Origin: Fusarium oxysporum f. sp. lycopersici 4287
Lineage: Eukaryota > Ascomycota > Sordariomycetes > Hypocreales > Nectriaceae
Direction: 5' to 3'
Assembly: GCF_000149955.1 (NCBI RefSeq)
Contig: NC_030996.1
Location: 1,381,467 to 1,445,466, forward strand
Length of the DNA: 64,000 nt
Program-made: the position numbers and the translations under genes
Shown: piece after piece, positions 1 through 10,299 of the stretch
How positions within the stretch are numbered: position 1 is the stretch's first letter
Layout of the letters: every line of letters starts with the position of its first letter
The notes under the pieces: generated by a model
The model's input: the letters and a program-made list of their open reading frames with translations, nothing else
What the model was told of the DNA's origin: nothing
Database searches by the model: none

Positions 1-1717
1 ACATTGACGACGACGGCATTCCGGTTCTGCCCGTACTGTGGGAGGCGGAGGTTTTCTGGGAGGTACAAAATCATATTAGATAGGTCAGCGTCAATCCCCC
101 GCTGTCGAATCCAATATGGCCCATTCGCAATGTCCTCGATGCCATCATTTGGGAGGGACCGGAATGTGTGCTCTAGAGTTCTGTGGAAAGTATGGGCGGT
201 AAGCACCTTACCAGCGAAAGGAGAATAGAGAGTGCCCCCTTGAAGGGCAGCGATGAGAAAGGGTGTCGCTTCATTAGTGCCCATATCGAATGCATCGTCA
301 GAGGCAGGTAATCGGGTTTCGATCTGTATGCAGTTGATACATCAGCCCTTTGGTTTCTCAAGCTTCTCCATTCCAATGATCTACTCACATCCTTCTCATT
401 GACTAGAGCGGGCCAACCCGTGATACCACTCACGAACCGATCGGAACAGAATATTACCCACCAGGTTCTCCTCCGCTCTTCAACCTCAAAGAAGTCTCCC
501 GGTGGAGGGAGCGGTGGGTCCGTTGGTTGTTTTGGGCTATCAAGACGATGCAGCCCAAGCATCTGGGCGATCCGGACACTTTTAGATAGACTGACAGACG
601 CCCGAGAGAAGAGGAGTTGGTGGGACTCATAGGCGGCGAGTAAGCTCCAACATTGCGTATGAGCTATGGTGGTAAAGTATTCTCCTTGGCCCTGGCCAAA
701 AGCGTTATGATTGTTGGCTCCTCATGCGTTTCGGTTCATGCACTCACTTTCATCTCATCTGCCTCTGCATACCGCCTAGACCGCTGATAGAATGGCATTG
801 CGAGGTGTGCGAACTCCTGACGCGTTGCTGCGGCCAGAGCCAAGACCGCATATTGTAAAGACATGGGTGGACGCATATGGGCAGGGCAATGAAGAGATGT
901 CACATAGCGTGTTCGGTGTAACATTGGAAGATCTTGGTTCAGTTCGTCGAAATACAAAGCAACCCTATAAACCCTGGATTAGCATAGTCGGGCGCATATA
1001 GAAGCGATAAATGACGGTAGTAATAGCGTAGCATAGAGGGGGTTAGGGAACGAAGTCGGAGGCGGTCACGGCTTACAGTCGTTCGGTCAAGTGGCTGGGC
1101 GGAAGCTGCTCAAACTGGCCAATTCCAATCAATTCTTGCATCATGAATGGGTCTTCTTGGGACGACGCGGCAGTTGGTTGCATTACGGGAATTCCATTGG
1201 ACGCGGGCCCGTAGGAAGTTGACTGGTTGATGTTGGCTGCATCCTGGTTCCAGCCCATATCAAGTCCGGCTTCATCACCAAGGGATATGGGCTCACTCAG
1301 TAAGATGTCTGGTAGGCCGCTTTGCGTAATTATCTCTTCTAGTCGCGCTTCAAGAAAAGGGTTAGTTGACCCCGGCTATTGGAAAGAACGCAAGGGTCAC
1401 CAACCTACTCGGGTCTCCAACGTGGCAGCAGGGTTTGTCTTCCGAACGAGTCGCCTCTGTCGCGAGTTTGGAAACACGCATTCATCTCCAAGTCGCACGC
1501 ATCGACTGCAGTTGGGCTTCAATCGATCGCATTTCGCCTTTCGGGCCCGGCACTGGAAGCAAGAGAGCGTGGTGGTGATTATGCTGATGCGCCGACTGGT
1601 CTGTTCGTTCTCTCGTTCTTCTTCCCACGTTGAGCCTTGGCTGCTCGCTCCGGTCGAATGCATATACTCATTGCTGTTTGATGATGAGTCAGCCCTGGAG
1701 GGGGTCTCGTGGGCCAT
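1..1717 (-). CDS. Zn2Cys6 fungal transcription factor, 3' end outside the window
   Basis: This is a nuclear binuclear-zinc-cluster regulator read leftwards from the ATG at 1717. I infer exons 1405-1717, 1077-1347, 748-973, 389-691 and 1-323, joined in frame by GT...AG introns of 57, 103, 56 and 65 bp. Exon 1 carries the finger, starting CFQCRARKAKC and ending CVFP. The joint between exons 1 and 2 gives a short coiled coil (LETRVARLEE). The rest matches the fungal-specific regulatory domain, with the typical EVEERRRTWW motif in exon 4. The frame is still open at position 1, so the C-terminus is missing. A Mutator-like element begins about 240 bp upstream of the start codon and separates the gene from its former upstream neighbour. 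The target genes cannot be told. The family call is secure; the 103-bp intron is the least certain junction. Confidence 0.85.
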
Positions 1718-1949
1718 ATCGGCTGCTCGGCAAGGCAGTCAAGCTGCGACAAACACGATGACAGTGCAGGATAAAGTAGGCCGAGCAATCCGGGAAGCAG
1801 ATTGAGGTTGAAGATTGGGGAAAAGAGACAGCTTTCATCAACGTAATGAGGTTTCTAATACCATCAAGGACCGCCCGAGGTTTATGCATTACACATCAAA
1901 TGAAGGTGGACACTCACCCGCGCGGGTATTACTCAGCCGAACATGGTGT

Positions 1950-1958
1950 CGTTCGTCT
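1950..1958. repeat. 9-bp target-site duplication, left copy
   Basis: The nonamer CGTTCGTCT abuts the left terminal repeat of the Mutator-like element and is repeated exactly at 4899-4907. A 9-bp duplication is the usual footprint of MULE insertion. Confidence 0.95.
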
Positions 1959-2056
1959 GGGCGCCAATAGGTGCGCACCTGGATGCGCACGTAAGTGTCA
2001 CGTGTTGCGCACCCGGTGCGTCTGTAAGGGAGTTATGTAAGCCCAACACCCTTGTA
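1959..2056 (+). repeat. Left terminal inverted repeat of the MULE
   Basis: The 98 bp begin GGGCGCCAATAGG and match the reverse complement of 4801-4898 at 97 positions. The repeat contains the 12-bp palindrome AGGTGCGCACCT near its outer end, a plausible transposase contact site (inference). Confidence 0.95.
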
Positions 2057-2182
2057 TGCCAGCCAGCCTATTGTATTTTATTGTATTGCTTCTAATCTCT
2101 AGATGACGAACTGCTCTGCTATACAGATTTTTTCTCACGGTGCCATAATTGGGATATAAGTAATGTAGGCGTTAATAATAAT

Positions 2183-4729
2183 CTAAGCAGTAACTATGAT
2201 ACAGTCTTCAGCCAGTTTATCGTTCGAGTACAGAGCTTGTTGGTCGATCATGTCCTGCTCAACCCTCTTCCAAATCTCCTTCATGCCTGTTCGCCTGTTC
2301 GCCAGAGGGTTGTCGCCCATCTCCTGGGCGACTTGCCTCTCCACACGTTCATCTTCTACCCTGGTCCAATCCAAGTACGCCATCATCTCCTCCTTAGTCC
2401 ACTCCCGTCCAGGTATCGTTGATGTGCATCGCTTACCCATCTGCTTATAATCCAAACACCAGCTGTAACTTGTCTTATCGTAGCGTTGAGGGAGGCCCAT
2501 TGCCTTTCGATATTCCTGGTTAGTCTTTAAGCTACCTCGAGGCAGCTTGTTATACCATGCCATCCGTGCTGCAATATATCGATCATATATAGCACGAGGG
2601 TCATCATAGCGTATGTCTGGCCCAGACGCTGGTACCGATGGCGGCATATCTGGTGGTGGAGGTACATCCGCTGATGAGGATGGCAGTGCTATTATATCTG
2701 GCGGGGACGGCACCATCTCTTGATCACATAGTGCCGCTGGCGGCGCTACCTGCTGCTGTGGCAAAATTGAGCATAAGGATGGATCGGGAACTGGCTGTTG
2801 AGCCGAACTTGGTGTAGTCGATGGCGGCAGCGTATTTGGGGGCGCTGTAGAAGCTGAGGGAGATACAAGATGCGCATATCGCAATGGGCATGCCTTTGAG
2901 CTCATCCTGTGGCCCTGTGTATGACATCTTGAACATTTGGGGTTGGCTCTCGTCTGTGATGCTTGTTCGACGATCTCAAATGCACATGGCTCGCGCTGAG
3001 TGCTAGTCTTCGGCAATGTTGACGTAGCTGGCACCTGATCGAACTGACGGCGGGGCTCTATGAGCAATTGAGGGTTTCCTTCTCGTTGAAGATGCCAATG
3101 CGTATGGAAGTGGTGTAGTTGAAGCGGCTGGGCTTGTTGTAGAAGAGGCTCAATTGTGTGAGCGCAAGGGAGCCCAAGCGTTGCTGAGAAGACTCCTGTG
3201 CAGGCAGGGAGTCTGTCCTGTTGGAGCCGCTTTCTCTGCGCCTCAACCTTCCGCAATGCCTCGTGAGATACCCAGCCTCGTATGATGCTGTATAGACTCC
3301 CTGAGAGTTCTATGGGTGTTCGGATTTGCTGCTTCGCCTGGTTTGCTCGGAGCTCAGCTACTTGGTTAAGTATCGCCAGCTTGATAGCCCTCCAGGCCTC
3401 AAAGAGATCTAGCTGGGAAGTATCAAGGTACACCTTGATGAGCTGATGAATACCCTCGCCTCGAGATGTAACCACATTCTCAAAGTGAAGATACCGATCA
3501 ACCCAAGCTTTCACGAGCTTTGTTTTGTAGAGGTCAAGCCATGTTTCGATGATGTAGGCGACCTCCCGGGCGTGAGCTGAAGCATAGCGCTCTTTGAGCT
3601 GCTGAAGCCTGTCTTCAAATGTCTCCTCATTTGCCGATGCCACGAGCTCATGCCATCTTCCGTAGAAGTCCTTCCACTCTTGGTGGCCTTGAGGCTTTTG
3701 AGCCGCATCGTTATGACGCATAAAGCTTGGCTGGCAGTAACGCAGGACTGCCTTGTTGGCATGCCAAAGGCATAGAAGCGATACTGCAGCCGGGAAACAA
3801 TGAGATACCGCATTCATGCAGGCCAGACAGCGGTCTGTAAGGATCACAGATGGCAGCCTTGCGCTACAGGCTTCGTACATTGAACGTAGCCGATCTAACG
3901 CCCAGATGTAGTCCTTCTCCTCCTCGCCGCTGAGGAAGGCGAAGGCGATGCAGAATGATCGTTGACAGGCATCAACACCGACGATATCGAGAAGAGGCAT
4001 CCTATACTTGTTTGTCTTATATGTGCAGTCCAATATAAGTATATCCGGGTATGACTTAAGGTATGTTAGCGACTCTGGGTGGGCAAACAACACAGCTGTA
4101 ACCCGACCATCCTCGTCGAAGCGTATTCGACTCCAGAAACCCTCAGCCTCAAGCTCATTAGCAAGAGCTTGGATTGTGCTCTGGCCCTTCTTCTGGTCTC
4201 GTTTGCCTTGTGCAATGCAGTTGTAGATGTCTTGCTGGGTGGCATGAGACTCTGTGTTCTGACGTAGGTAGGACCTGATCTCTTTCGGTGCTACACCAGC
4301 GTTTGCAAGGTTGTTAATAGTTGACCTATCTGCATTGGATAGTTGACGATGGACTGGATGTGCAGACATGCTTGTGCTTGGCTCGTGGTTGTGATGGGCA
4401 AACTCGCTGCCAGGACGGTGTGTAAGGCGCCACGTTGTCTTATCCAAGGCCTCCTTCGCAAGGACTGAGAATTGACACCCTGTACGCCGTGTTGTAGTTG
4501 ACCGTTGCCGTACGCCCGAGGCCTTTGGAGGTGCTCCTCCACGGTCACAGCTGAAGAAAACAATTCGTCTGCCGCTCTCTGTTTTCTTCGACTTCCCAGT
4601 GACAAACGCATAGCCCCTGGGAGCTGCCCATGCATTGATCGCGGCGTGTAGGGCTTCCCGAGAGCCATACTCGCGTTCAGGAGGCAGGCAGTCATCAGAA
4701 AATTGACGAGTAGCTGTAACTGGATTCAT
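2183..4729 (-). CDS. MULE transposase (FAR1-like DNA-binding domain, DDE core, zinc knuckle)
   Basis: The single-exon 848-residue protein starts at the ATG at 4729. The N-terminal 120 residues have the Cys/His pattern of the FAR1/WRKY-GCM1 DNA-binding fold (FFSCDRG, TGCQFSV, HHNHEP). The MULE catalytic core follows, with acidic residues at D234 (in ILDCTYKTN), D299 (in ILTDRC) and probably E425 (in SRGEGIHQL). A Pro/Ser-rich linker and a CCHC zinc knuckle (C-x2-C-x4-H-x6-C, near residue 600) come next, and then a charged C-terminal region. Length and order match Hop-type transposases. No internal stop or frameshift is present, so the protein should be functional. It would act in the nucleus by cutting at the 98-bp terminal repeats. 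The stop codon lies about 130 bp inside the left repeat. Confidence 0.95.
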   Translation of the reverse strand: MNPVTATRQFSDDCLPPEREYGSREALHAAINAWAAPRGYAFVTGKSKKTESGRRIVFFSCDRGGAPPKASGVRQRSTTTRRTGCQFSVLAKEALDKTTWRLTHRPGSEFAHHNHEPSTSMSAHPVHRQLSNADRSTINNLANAGVAPKEIRSYLRQNTESHATQQDIYNCIAQGKRDQKKGQSTIQALANELEAEGFWSRIRFDEDGRVTAVLFAHPESLTYLKSYPDILILDCTYKTNKYRMPLLDIVGVDACQRSFCIAFAFLSGEEEKDYIWALDRLRSMYEACSARLPSVILTDRCLACMNAVSHCFPAAVSLLCLWHANKAVLRYCQPSFMRHNDAAQKPQGHQEWKDFYGRWHELVASANEETFEDRLQQLKERYASAHAREVAYIIETWLDLYKTKLVKAWVDRYLHFENVVTSRGEGIHQLIKVYLDTSQLDLFEAWRAIKLAILNQVAELRANQAKQQIRTPIELSGSLYSIIRGWVSHEALRKVEAQRKRLQQDRLPACTGVFSATLGLPCAHTIEPLLQQAQPLQLHHFHTHWHLQREGNPQLLIEPRRQFDQVPATSTLPKTSTQREPCAFEIVEQASQTRANPKCSRCHTQGHRMSSKACPLRYAHLVSPSASTAPPNTLPPSTTPSSAQQPVPDPSLCSILPQQQVAPPAALCDQEMVPSPPDIIALPSSSADVPPPPDMPPSVPASGPDIRYDDPRAIYDRYIAARMAWYNKLPRGSLKTNQEYRKAMGLPQRYDKTSYSWCLDYKQMGKRCTSTIPGREWTKEEMMAYLDWTRVEDERVERQVAQEMGDNPLANRRTGMKEIWKRVEQDMIDQQALYSNDKLAEDCIIVTA

Positions 4730-4800
4730 TCTAGGAGAGATGATTTGAGTAGATCGTTGCGCGGCGAAGTGAGGCTCTTTATCAACGGGAAAGGGGTAGC

Positions 4801-4898
4801 TACAAGGGTGTTGGGCTTACATAACTCCCTTACAGACGCACCGGGTGCGCAACACGTGACACTTACGTGCGCATCCAGGTGCGCACCTATTGACGCCC
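4801..4898 (-). repeat. Right terminal inverted repeat of the MULE
   Basis: This is the reverse-complement partner of 1959-2056 with a single mismatch. Its inner edge is 71 bp from the transposase start codon, so the promoter of the transposase probably overlaps this repeat. Confidence 0.95.
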
Positions 4899-4907
4899 CG
4901 TTCGTCT
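4899..4907. repeat. 9-bp target-site duplication, right copy
   Basis: CGTTCGTCT follows the right terminal repeat directly and is identical to the left copy at 1950-1958. Confidence 0.95.
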
Positions 4908-5572
4908 GCCTACTAGCAAGCGGGGAACATGGAGTGATTGCCATTCCTTTTTCCCGCCTGTATTGTTTGAGAGCTCAGGAATTGGTAGAACTTACGACGA
5001 GACGTCTGTCCGACGAATTACCTTGAGCTCGAGGCTCATATGCAAAGCAAGATATGTATACGTAATCAGCCAAGAAGAGCTTGATGGAACCCTGGTTGAG
5101 GAAGACTGGGAACAGCGTTACTTTTCTGGTGGCAATGTAATCCAATGTAAGCTTAAATCTAAGCTAAACCCCCTGATGATTATGATAACGATGAGTCTTT
5201 GAACTTCTTCTTGTAGGATTTGTAAAAAGATCTTCCTACCCTATAGAAATATCACGAGTGTCGGCGATTTCTTCTTTCAGCCTGCCTTGTAGCCGACGCC
5301 AAGAACGACGCTTCAGCTAGGATCCGCAGCCCTGTCACTTTAGCTCCCCAAGCCTACCACTCGTTGGCTGATTTCTATGATCCTAGCCAGCATTGAGGCA
5401 CAGATCCTTGTATGATGCCTAAATCGTTCCATATTTAACACAAGGGCAACCAACGAGAGTCTAGATTGTCCTCATGTAAAATTAGACCGGCCGCTGATGC
5501 CGGAAACATAAACACCTCATTCCCGGCCCCAATGGTTCCCTCTTGTTCTTTGACGCCATTCACTCTTTTGCC
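4908..5572. other. Right flank of the MULE and upstream region of the WSC gene
   Basis: No convincing coding sequence is seen here. Before the insertion this stretch was continuous with 1718-1949 and would have formed a divergent promoter of about 0.9 kb between the Zn2Cys6 gene and the WSC gene. Confidence 0.6.
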
Positions 5573-8074
5573 ATGGCGACGTTTAGTTTATTACATGCCG
5601 CTCTTTTTTTCTGGGTGGCTCTGGTAGCTGCCCAGACTTCCAGCCTCGAGGCTCTTAAGCATAAGGGCTGTTATCGGGCAAGATCGCGGAATTTTGTTGT
5701 TGGTGGATTTTCACGAAACGAGGTTCAGCGTCAGAAGTGTGTCGATACATGTACCCGGCGCGGTCAGCAATGGATTGCGTTCGATTCCGTCAACTGCTTC
5801 TGCAGTGATGTCGCGCCTCCGAGCTACTATCAAATCGATAATAACCGCTGTAATGCGCAGTGCATCGGTATTCTCAATGGGGACTGCGTCAAGCAGCCAA
5901 GGAACAATGCTTTTGAGGACGACAACGAACCTTACAGCATCTTCTTCATCCCTTCTACGGCCGATGAAGCAAATGATGCCTTATCCCACCCCAATCGAAG
6001 ACCATCCAGTCAGCAAACCGAATCTAAGCAACTCTCGACAAACCATGGCAAGGTTGGCAAGATCACCGCGCAGGGATGCTATTACATCTCAACGCGTCTG
6101 TCAATGCTCAAGAAGGTGTTAATTCGTGACGATGACTCCCGCCGCGAATGCGCCAAGATCTGCGCTCAAGATGAAAAGCCTCTTGCTTTTATCAGCGGAA
6201 ACGCTTGCTCCTGCTATAGCATGTATCCTGGAACAGATGCCACTGCTGGTTCCAATAAGTGCTACATGCCATGCTTGAGCGACGGTGATGATAGGTGCCA
6301 GCGCGATTCTGAGTACAACCCAGCTCGTCATGATCCTTATACCGCCGTTTATGACACAGGCCTTGGTGTTGATGTTGAGACCGAACCTTCTATCGCTACT
6401 AAGTTACTAAATTCTGAGAAAACATCTCCCAAGCATACTGAGCCGAATGGGCATCCCGGACAAGCTTGCTACAAAACAGTGCCCACAGATACTGTCTCCA
6501 AACTGTTTGCGCGCAATAGCCCTATGCTATGCCACCGCTTCTGTCAGCGAAAGGGCCGTATGTATGCGTTCACCCTGGATCAGATCTGCCACTGCAGCAA
6601 TGAGTATCCCGATAAGAAAGATGAACTTCCTGATTCTCAGTGTAATGTTCAGTGTCCCGGAACAAATTTTTTCAACTGCGGTGGCGACAATGTCGCGTTC
6701 AGTGTTTACAACCTCGGCCCTGAGAGGAGACCTGTCATCGAGCCTAAGCCTATAAGACAGATTGAGCGATGCTTCTACGATATCCCCATGACTGCAAGCC
6801 GCATACCTCTAGACCCAGGCGCAATCTCAAAACTCCCCTCATCCTGCATCGACTCATGCAAAGCCGCAGGACAAGGTGTTGCATTCATCAAAGGCTCGCA
6901 ATGTCACTGTTCCCAAGGCTATCCTCGCTCTGGCTCCACCACAGACCTTCGTGAATGTCAGATCCCCTGCGACGGCGATTCTCAGTACTCTTGTGGAGGC
7001 TACGGTGTTACTGCAGACACTTTTTCGGCATACAGGACTGGCTACGCTGGTGGGAGATACCGCATCCAACAAGAATCCAATAACAGGGGCCATATGCAGA
7101 AGCCTTATGAGGAGCCGAGCTTAGGCTATGTCACATCACATGGCTGCTACAATATGCAGTCTGCTACCTTGACACACAAGAAGCTTGAAAACATGAACAA
7201 CCTTGAACAATGCGCTCGCTATTGTCAGCGCGAGGACAAGCCTGTCGCAGCTGTTCAGCGTGGCTGGTGCTTATGCTCTGATACATATCCTGCGAAGAGC
7301 GCACGGGTCGATGATGCTCAGTGTGCGAACTGGTGTCCCGGTTGGTCTCGTGAAGCTTGTGGCGGGAGAAGAACTTGGAGTGTTGTGAACACAGGAATTA
7401 CCACTGAAGTGGTGGACGATGAGCTCAAGATTGAGCAAGTCGAGCGACCCGTTAAGGTTCCGAAACGCCCAACGGAGATGGGGCTGTCCAAGTTAAAACC
7501 CCATGGCTGTTTCACCCTTCCAGGCTTCACCTCTTCGTATCCTCCACGCGTCAGAATCACAGGACCTTATCGAAGCTCCAACGGAGATTCTTGCAACCGT
7601 CAGTGTACTATCAAGGGATATTCCGTTGCACTTCGCCATGGATCTAGATGCTTCTGTTCCAATAAGCTTCCAGATGAATCTGCGCGAATTGACAACGATA
7701 AATGCTGGTTCACGTCCATTTTTGATACACGCGAGCAGTGTGGCGGACCAGATGATGCTTATTCTGTGTACCGCCTTGGTTCTAACTGGTCTGATCCTGA
7801 GGAAAAGGAGGTTCCCAAGGGCGATAACCCCAGTAACTCCCCTGTGAAAAGACCACAGTGTCTGCATCATGGCATGGAGCGCATCTATGAGACTTCATCA
7901 TGGGCTATCACCAAGATTGGTGAGTTTGCTCAGAACGTTCGAGACGGATTGGCTGGATTCCTCGACAAAGCTCAAGATGTTTTTGATGCTTGTCTTTGGA
8001 GGGTTATGGTTGCCTTCTCAGATGTTATGTATAGTTTGGGATGGAGATCGAGCTCAGGTGATGTTGATCTATAG
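5573..8074 (+). CDS. Secreted multi-WSC-domain protein (six WSC repeats)
   Basis: The intronless gene encodes 833 residues from the ATG at 5573, which has a good context (GCCATGG); the frame upstream has only a TTG, so I reject a longer start. A signal peptide covers about residues 1-21. Six WSC-type cysteine modules follow, starting near residues 32, 168, 297, 398, 524 and 644. Each has GCY or a variant at the front, a central CxCS and a closing C...C with an aromatic pair. WSC domains bind carbohydrate and occur in wall-stress sensors and secreted wall proteins. I see no strong membrane span; the C-terminal 90 residues look amphipathic. It is therefore more likely a secreted wall-binding protein than a Slg1/Wsc sensor. 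The substrate is unknown. Confidence 0.85.
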   Translation: MATFSLLHAALFFWVALVAAQTSSLEALKHKGCYRARSRNFVVGGFSRNEVQRQKCVDTCTRRGQQWIAFDSVNCFCSDVAPPSYYQIDNNRCNAQCIGILNGDCVKQPRNNAFEDDNEPYSIFFIPSTADEANDALSHPNRRPSSQQTESKQLSTNHGKVGKITAQGCYYISTRLSMLKKVLIRDDDSRRECAKICAQDEKPLAFISGNACSCYSMYPGTDATAGSNKCYMPCLSDGDDRCQRDSEYNPARHDPYTAVYDTGLGVDVETEPSIATKLLNSEKTSPKHTEPNGHPGQACYKTVPTDTVSKLFARNSPMLCHRFCQRKGRMYAFTLDQICHCSNEYPDKKDELPDSQCNVQCPGTNFFNCGGDNVAFSVYNLGPERRPVIEPKPIRQIERCFYDIPMTASRIPLDPGAISKLPSSCIDSCKAAGQGVAFIKGSQCHCSQGYPRSGSTTDLRECQIPCDGDSQYSCGGYGVTADTFSAYRTGYAGGRYRIQQESNNRGHMQKPYEEPSLGYVTSHGCYNMQSATLTHKKLENMNNLEQCARYCQREDKPVAAVQRGWCLCSDTYPAKSARVDDAQCANWCPGWSREACGGRRTWSVVNTGITTEVVDDELKIEQVERPVKVPKRPTEMGLSKLKPHGCFTLPGFTSSYPPRVRITGPYRSSNGDSCNRQCTIKGYSVALRHGSRCFCSNKLPDESARIDNDKCWFTSIFDTREQCGGPDDAYSVYRLGSNWSDPEEKEVPKGDNPSNSPVKRPQCLHHGMERIYETSSWAITKIGEFAQNVRDGLAGFLDKAQDVFDACLWRVMVAFSDVMYSLGWRSSSGDVDL

Positions 8075-8277
8075 AATATAGCTATGTATAATTTCTTATG
8101 TGGTTTCACACGAATCTCAACAGTTCATACACATGATGTATTTCTGCTTTTCCTGGGGTGACTTGCGTTGTTGTTAAAGGGTAAGCGCTGAGTGCAATGC
8201 AAAAATGAATGACATTATTCTATGTTAAAACTAAGTACATAAACATGCGAAATGTAGTAGATGGTGCTATATGCCCC

Positions 8278-10299
8278 TTACGGTGGCACATAAACAACTC
8301 TCTCATCGCCTCCTATAGTGAAGAAGAGAACTGTGCATCCATCTGGCACTGCATCTTCCATATCGTAAGAGAATTGCTCAGACTTTGCATCAACAAGATT
8401 CTGTACAGCTATAGTGGCTGATTTTCCTCCATTTGACTGGAAGTAACGCATGAAAACTGACTCGGGGTTTGAAAGATCGTAAGCCCTGAGAATAACCATG
8501 AAGTGGGTGACAACATCATCCTCATCCACAACACACCAGTCGATATTGACAGCGCGATAATCAGCATCATCGTAAACTCTGTACGTGATTTCGTAACCAG
8601 CATTACCTTTAATGCGCAAGTTATCCCAGTAGGCCGCAATGGCCACTGATGGCAAGCCATTATCCGGAAATGGGTTGTTGGAGGATTGTGCGATGGAGTT
8701 GTCAAACAAGCTTATCAATCCATTGACACCAATGTAGATGGTTTCGCTGGACTCGGTGTATATCCCCACCGGAAATGGAAGAGTAAGCTCTTCAACTCCA
8801 TCGTCGTTATCTTGGTCACCGCTAAAAAGGACTGTTGGGTTGATGAGGTAAGACTCGCAAGCCCGAGATGGTGGACTAGTGGTAGTGGTGGTCTCGGCAG
8901 CTGTGGTTGTCGTAGAGACGTCAGTTGTTATGTCTGAAGTGCTCGCGGACTCCAATGTTGCCGTTGTGCTCGTGACTTCTGAGTCGCCGATGCTATTAGT
9001 ACCGGAAGAGCTGATACTGGGCCCAAGGCTAGTAGTGTCTGTGACTGGCCTTGTCGAAGTTGCAGCCTCCGCGACGCTCGATGATGTATCATCAGAGGTA
9101 AGTTGAGATTGTATAGATGGCGTGTCAGTGGGCAAAACATCATCTGTCGTTGCTTTTTCTGAAGGTGTAAATGTAACACCAGGAATGTTTGTAAAAGAAA
9201 GGTCTTCGGACGTCTCAATTGGTACTGTAGGGAACGCATTGGTTGAAGTATTAGAAAAGCGAAAAGAACTTGTTTGCGCAGGTCGTGTCTGCGTAGGTTC
9301 CAGAGACGGAGAAACAAGTGTCGTAAAGTCCGCGAACGATGTGGCGTCAGAGAGATCATTAGAAACAGTAGTAATAGCTGTACTGAAAGGAACGGATGTG
9401 ACCACAGAGTCCACTGTAGGTTGCAGGGTCTGGAGATCGGTTGACATAGGAGCAGCGCTTACAGGCGTTTGCCCATCTTCGCACTCATCGACTATTGTCA
9501 AGAGTTAGCTTCTGATGATACCCAAAACACATAGCAACATACCTCCAACAACAGATAGCCTGACTGATACGCAGCCAGGTGGTGATGATGCAAATGTAAT
9601 GTATACCTGACCAGTTCCTGGGCTCTGACAGAAGCCTGCTTCGCCGTTGGGCAGGTCAGGGCTGCGAAATCGTAGGAATCCACCATCACCAGCAAATGTG
9701 GTAGCAACAGCCCCGCGAGGTGGTGTCGTCTGTTGACCGCGCAGTTCCTTAAAGTCTTCGCCGTTATAGTAAATAGGTCTCCGGCCGTCAAGAAGGCGTC
9801 CGCCAGAGAGGCTAAACGCAGAAGCATCTTGGCATATCTCCGAGGTAGAGCCTACAAAGCCTCCAAGCGCTCTCTTGAGTCGCCTCCGTCTTGAGCTATC
9901 AGTCTCTGGGACGATGCGGAAGACAACGAGCTGGTCATCAGGCCCGGGCGCTGTCGTGGGATCGGAGTCCGCTGTATTCGTACCGGTCGTGACCGAGGTT
10001 GTGATAAACTGATTGGAGTCACCAGAAAGAGACTGGGAAGGTTGAAGAGCCTCGGTCAGTTCGAGGAATGGATTAATCCCGGACTCTAATGTGGTAGAAG
10101 CTGTCAAGGCAGCATCAAAAGTCTGCGATGAGCTGTTCGCGCCATCTGTAGGCACAGAACCTGTGGCGTTCGACGAAATAGGGACGAGATATGTTGATAA
10201 GTACGTTACACAGACTGTATCTGGTTCTTTGACAACATGTTGAGCACCAGTTTGTGTGATGAGACCTGACAGCAGTAACGAAATGAGTCGTTTGGACAT
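8278..10299 (-). CDS. Secreted Ser/Thr-rich fungal protein of unknown function
   Basis: Two exons (9543-10299 and 8278-9491) are joined by a 51-bp phase-1 intron, giving about 656 residues. The ATG at 10299 begins a signal peptide ending near GAQ; the upstream frame has only TTG. The first third leads into a globular block with RIVPETD, an Arg-rich RRRRLKR stretch (a possible processing site) and paired cysteines, resembling a domain of unknown function common in secreted fungal proteins. A long Ser/Thr-rich linker, probably heavily O-glycosylated, follows. The C-terminal 200 residues form a beta-rich module that resembles NIDO-like adhesion domains (IYIGVNGLISLF, AAYWDNL). The architecture suggests a wall or matrix adhesin. 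The role is inferred from architecture only. Confidence 0.75.

Larger units (their letters stand above)
1959..4898. mobile_element. Hop-like Mutator-like element (MULE), complete
   Basis: This 2,940-bp DNA transposon is bounded by 98-bp terminal inverted repeats (1959-2056 and 4801-4898) that differ at one position, the sixth base from the end. It is flanked by a perfect 9-bp duplication and encodes one uninterrupted 848-codon transposase on the minus strand. Published Hop of F. oxysporum has nearly the same architecture (about 3.3 kb, 99-bp repeats, 9-bp duplication, transposase of about 836 residues), so this is Hop or a close relative. The near-identical repeats, exact duplication and intact ORF point to a recent insertion that may still be mobile. 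It sits between the regulator ending at 1717 and the WSC gene starting at 5573, inside what was probably a shared divergent promoter. Confidence 0.95.

Noticed and set aside
5543..5572. Upstream extension of the WSC protein
   Set aside because: The extended frame starts at TTG; the ATG at 5573 has a strong context and begins the signal peptide.
8686..9508. Plus-strand open frames rich in Val
   Set aside because: They are reverse-strand shadows of the Ser/Thr-rich linker of the secreted protein.
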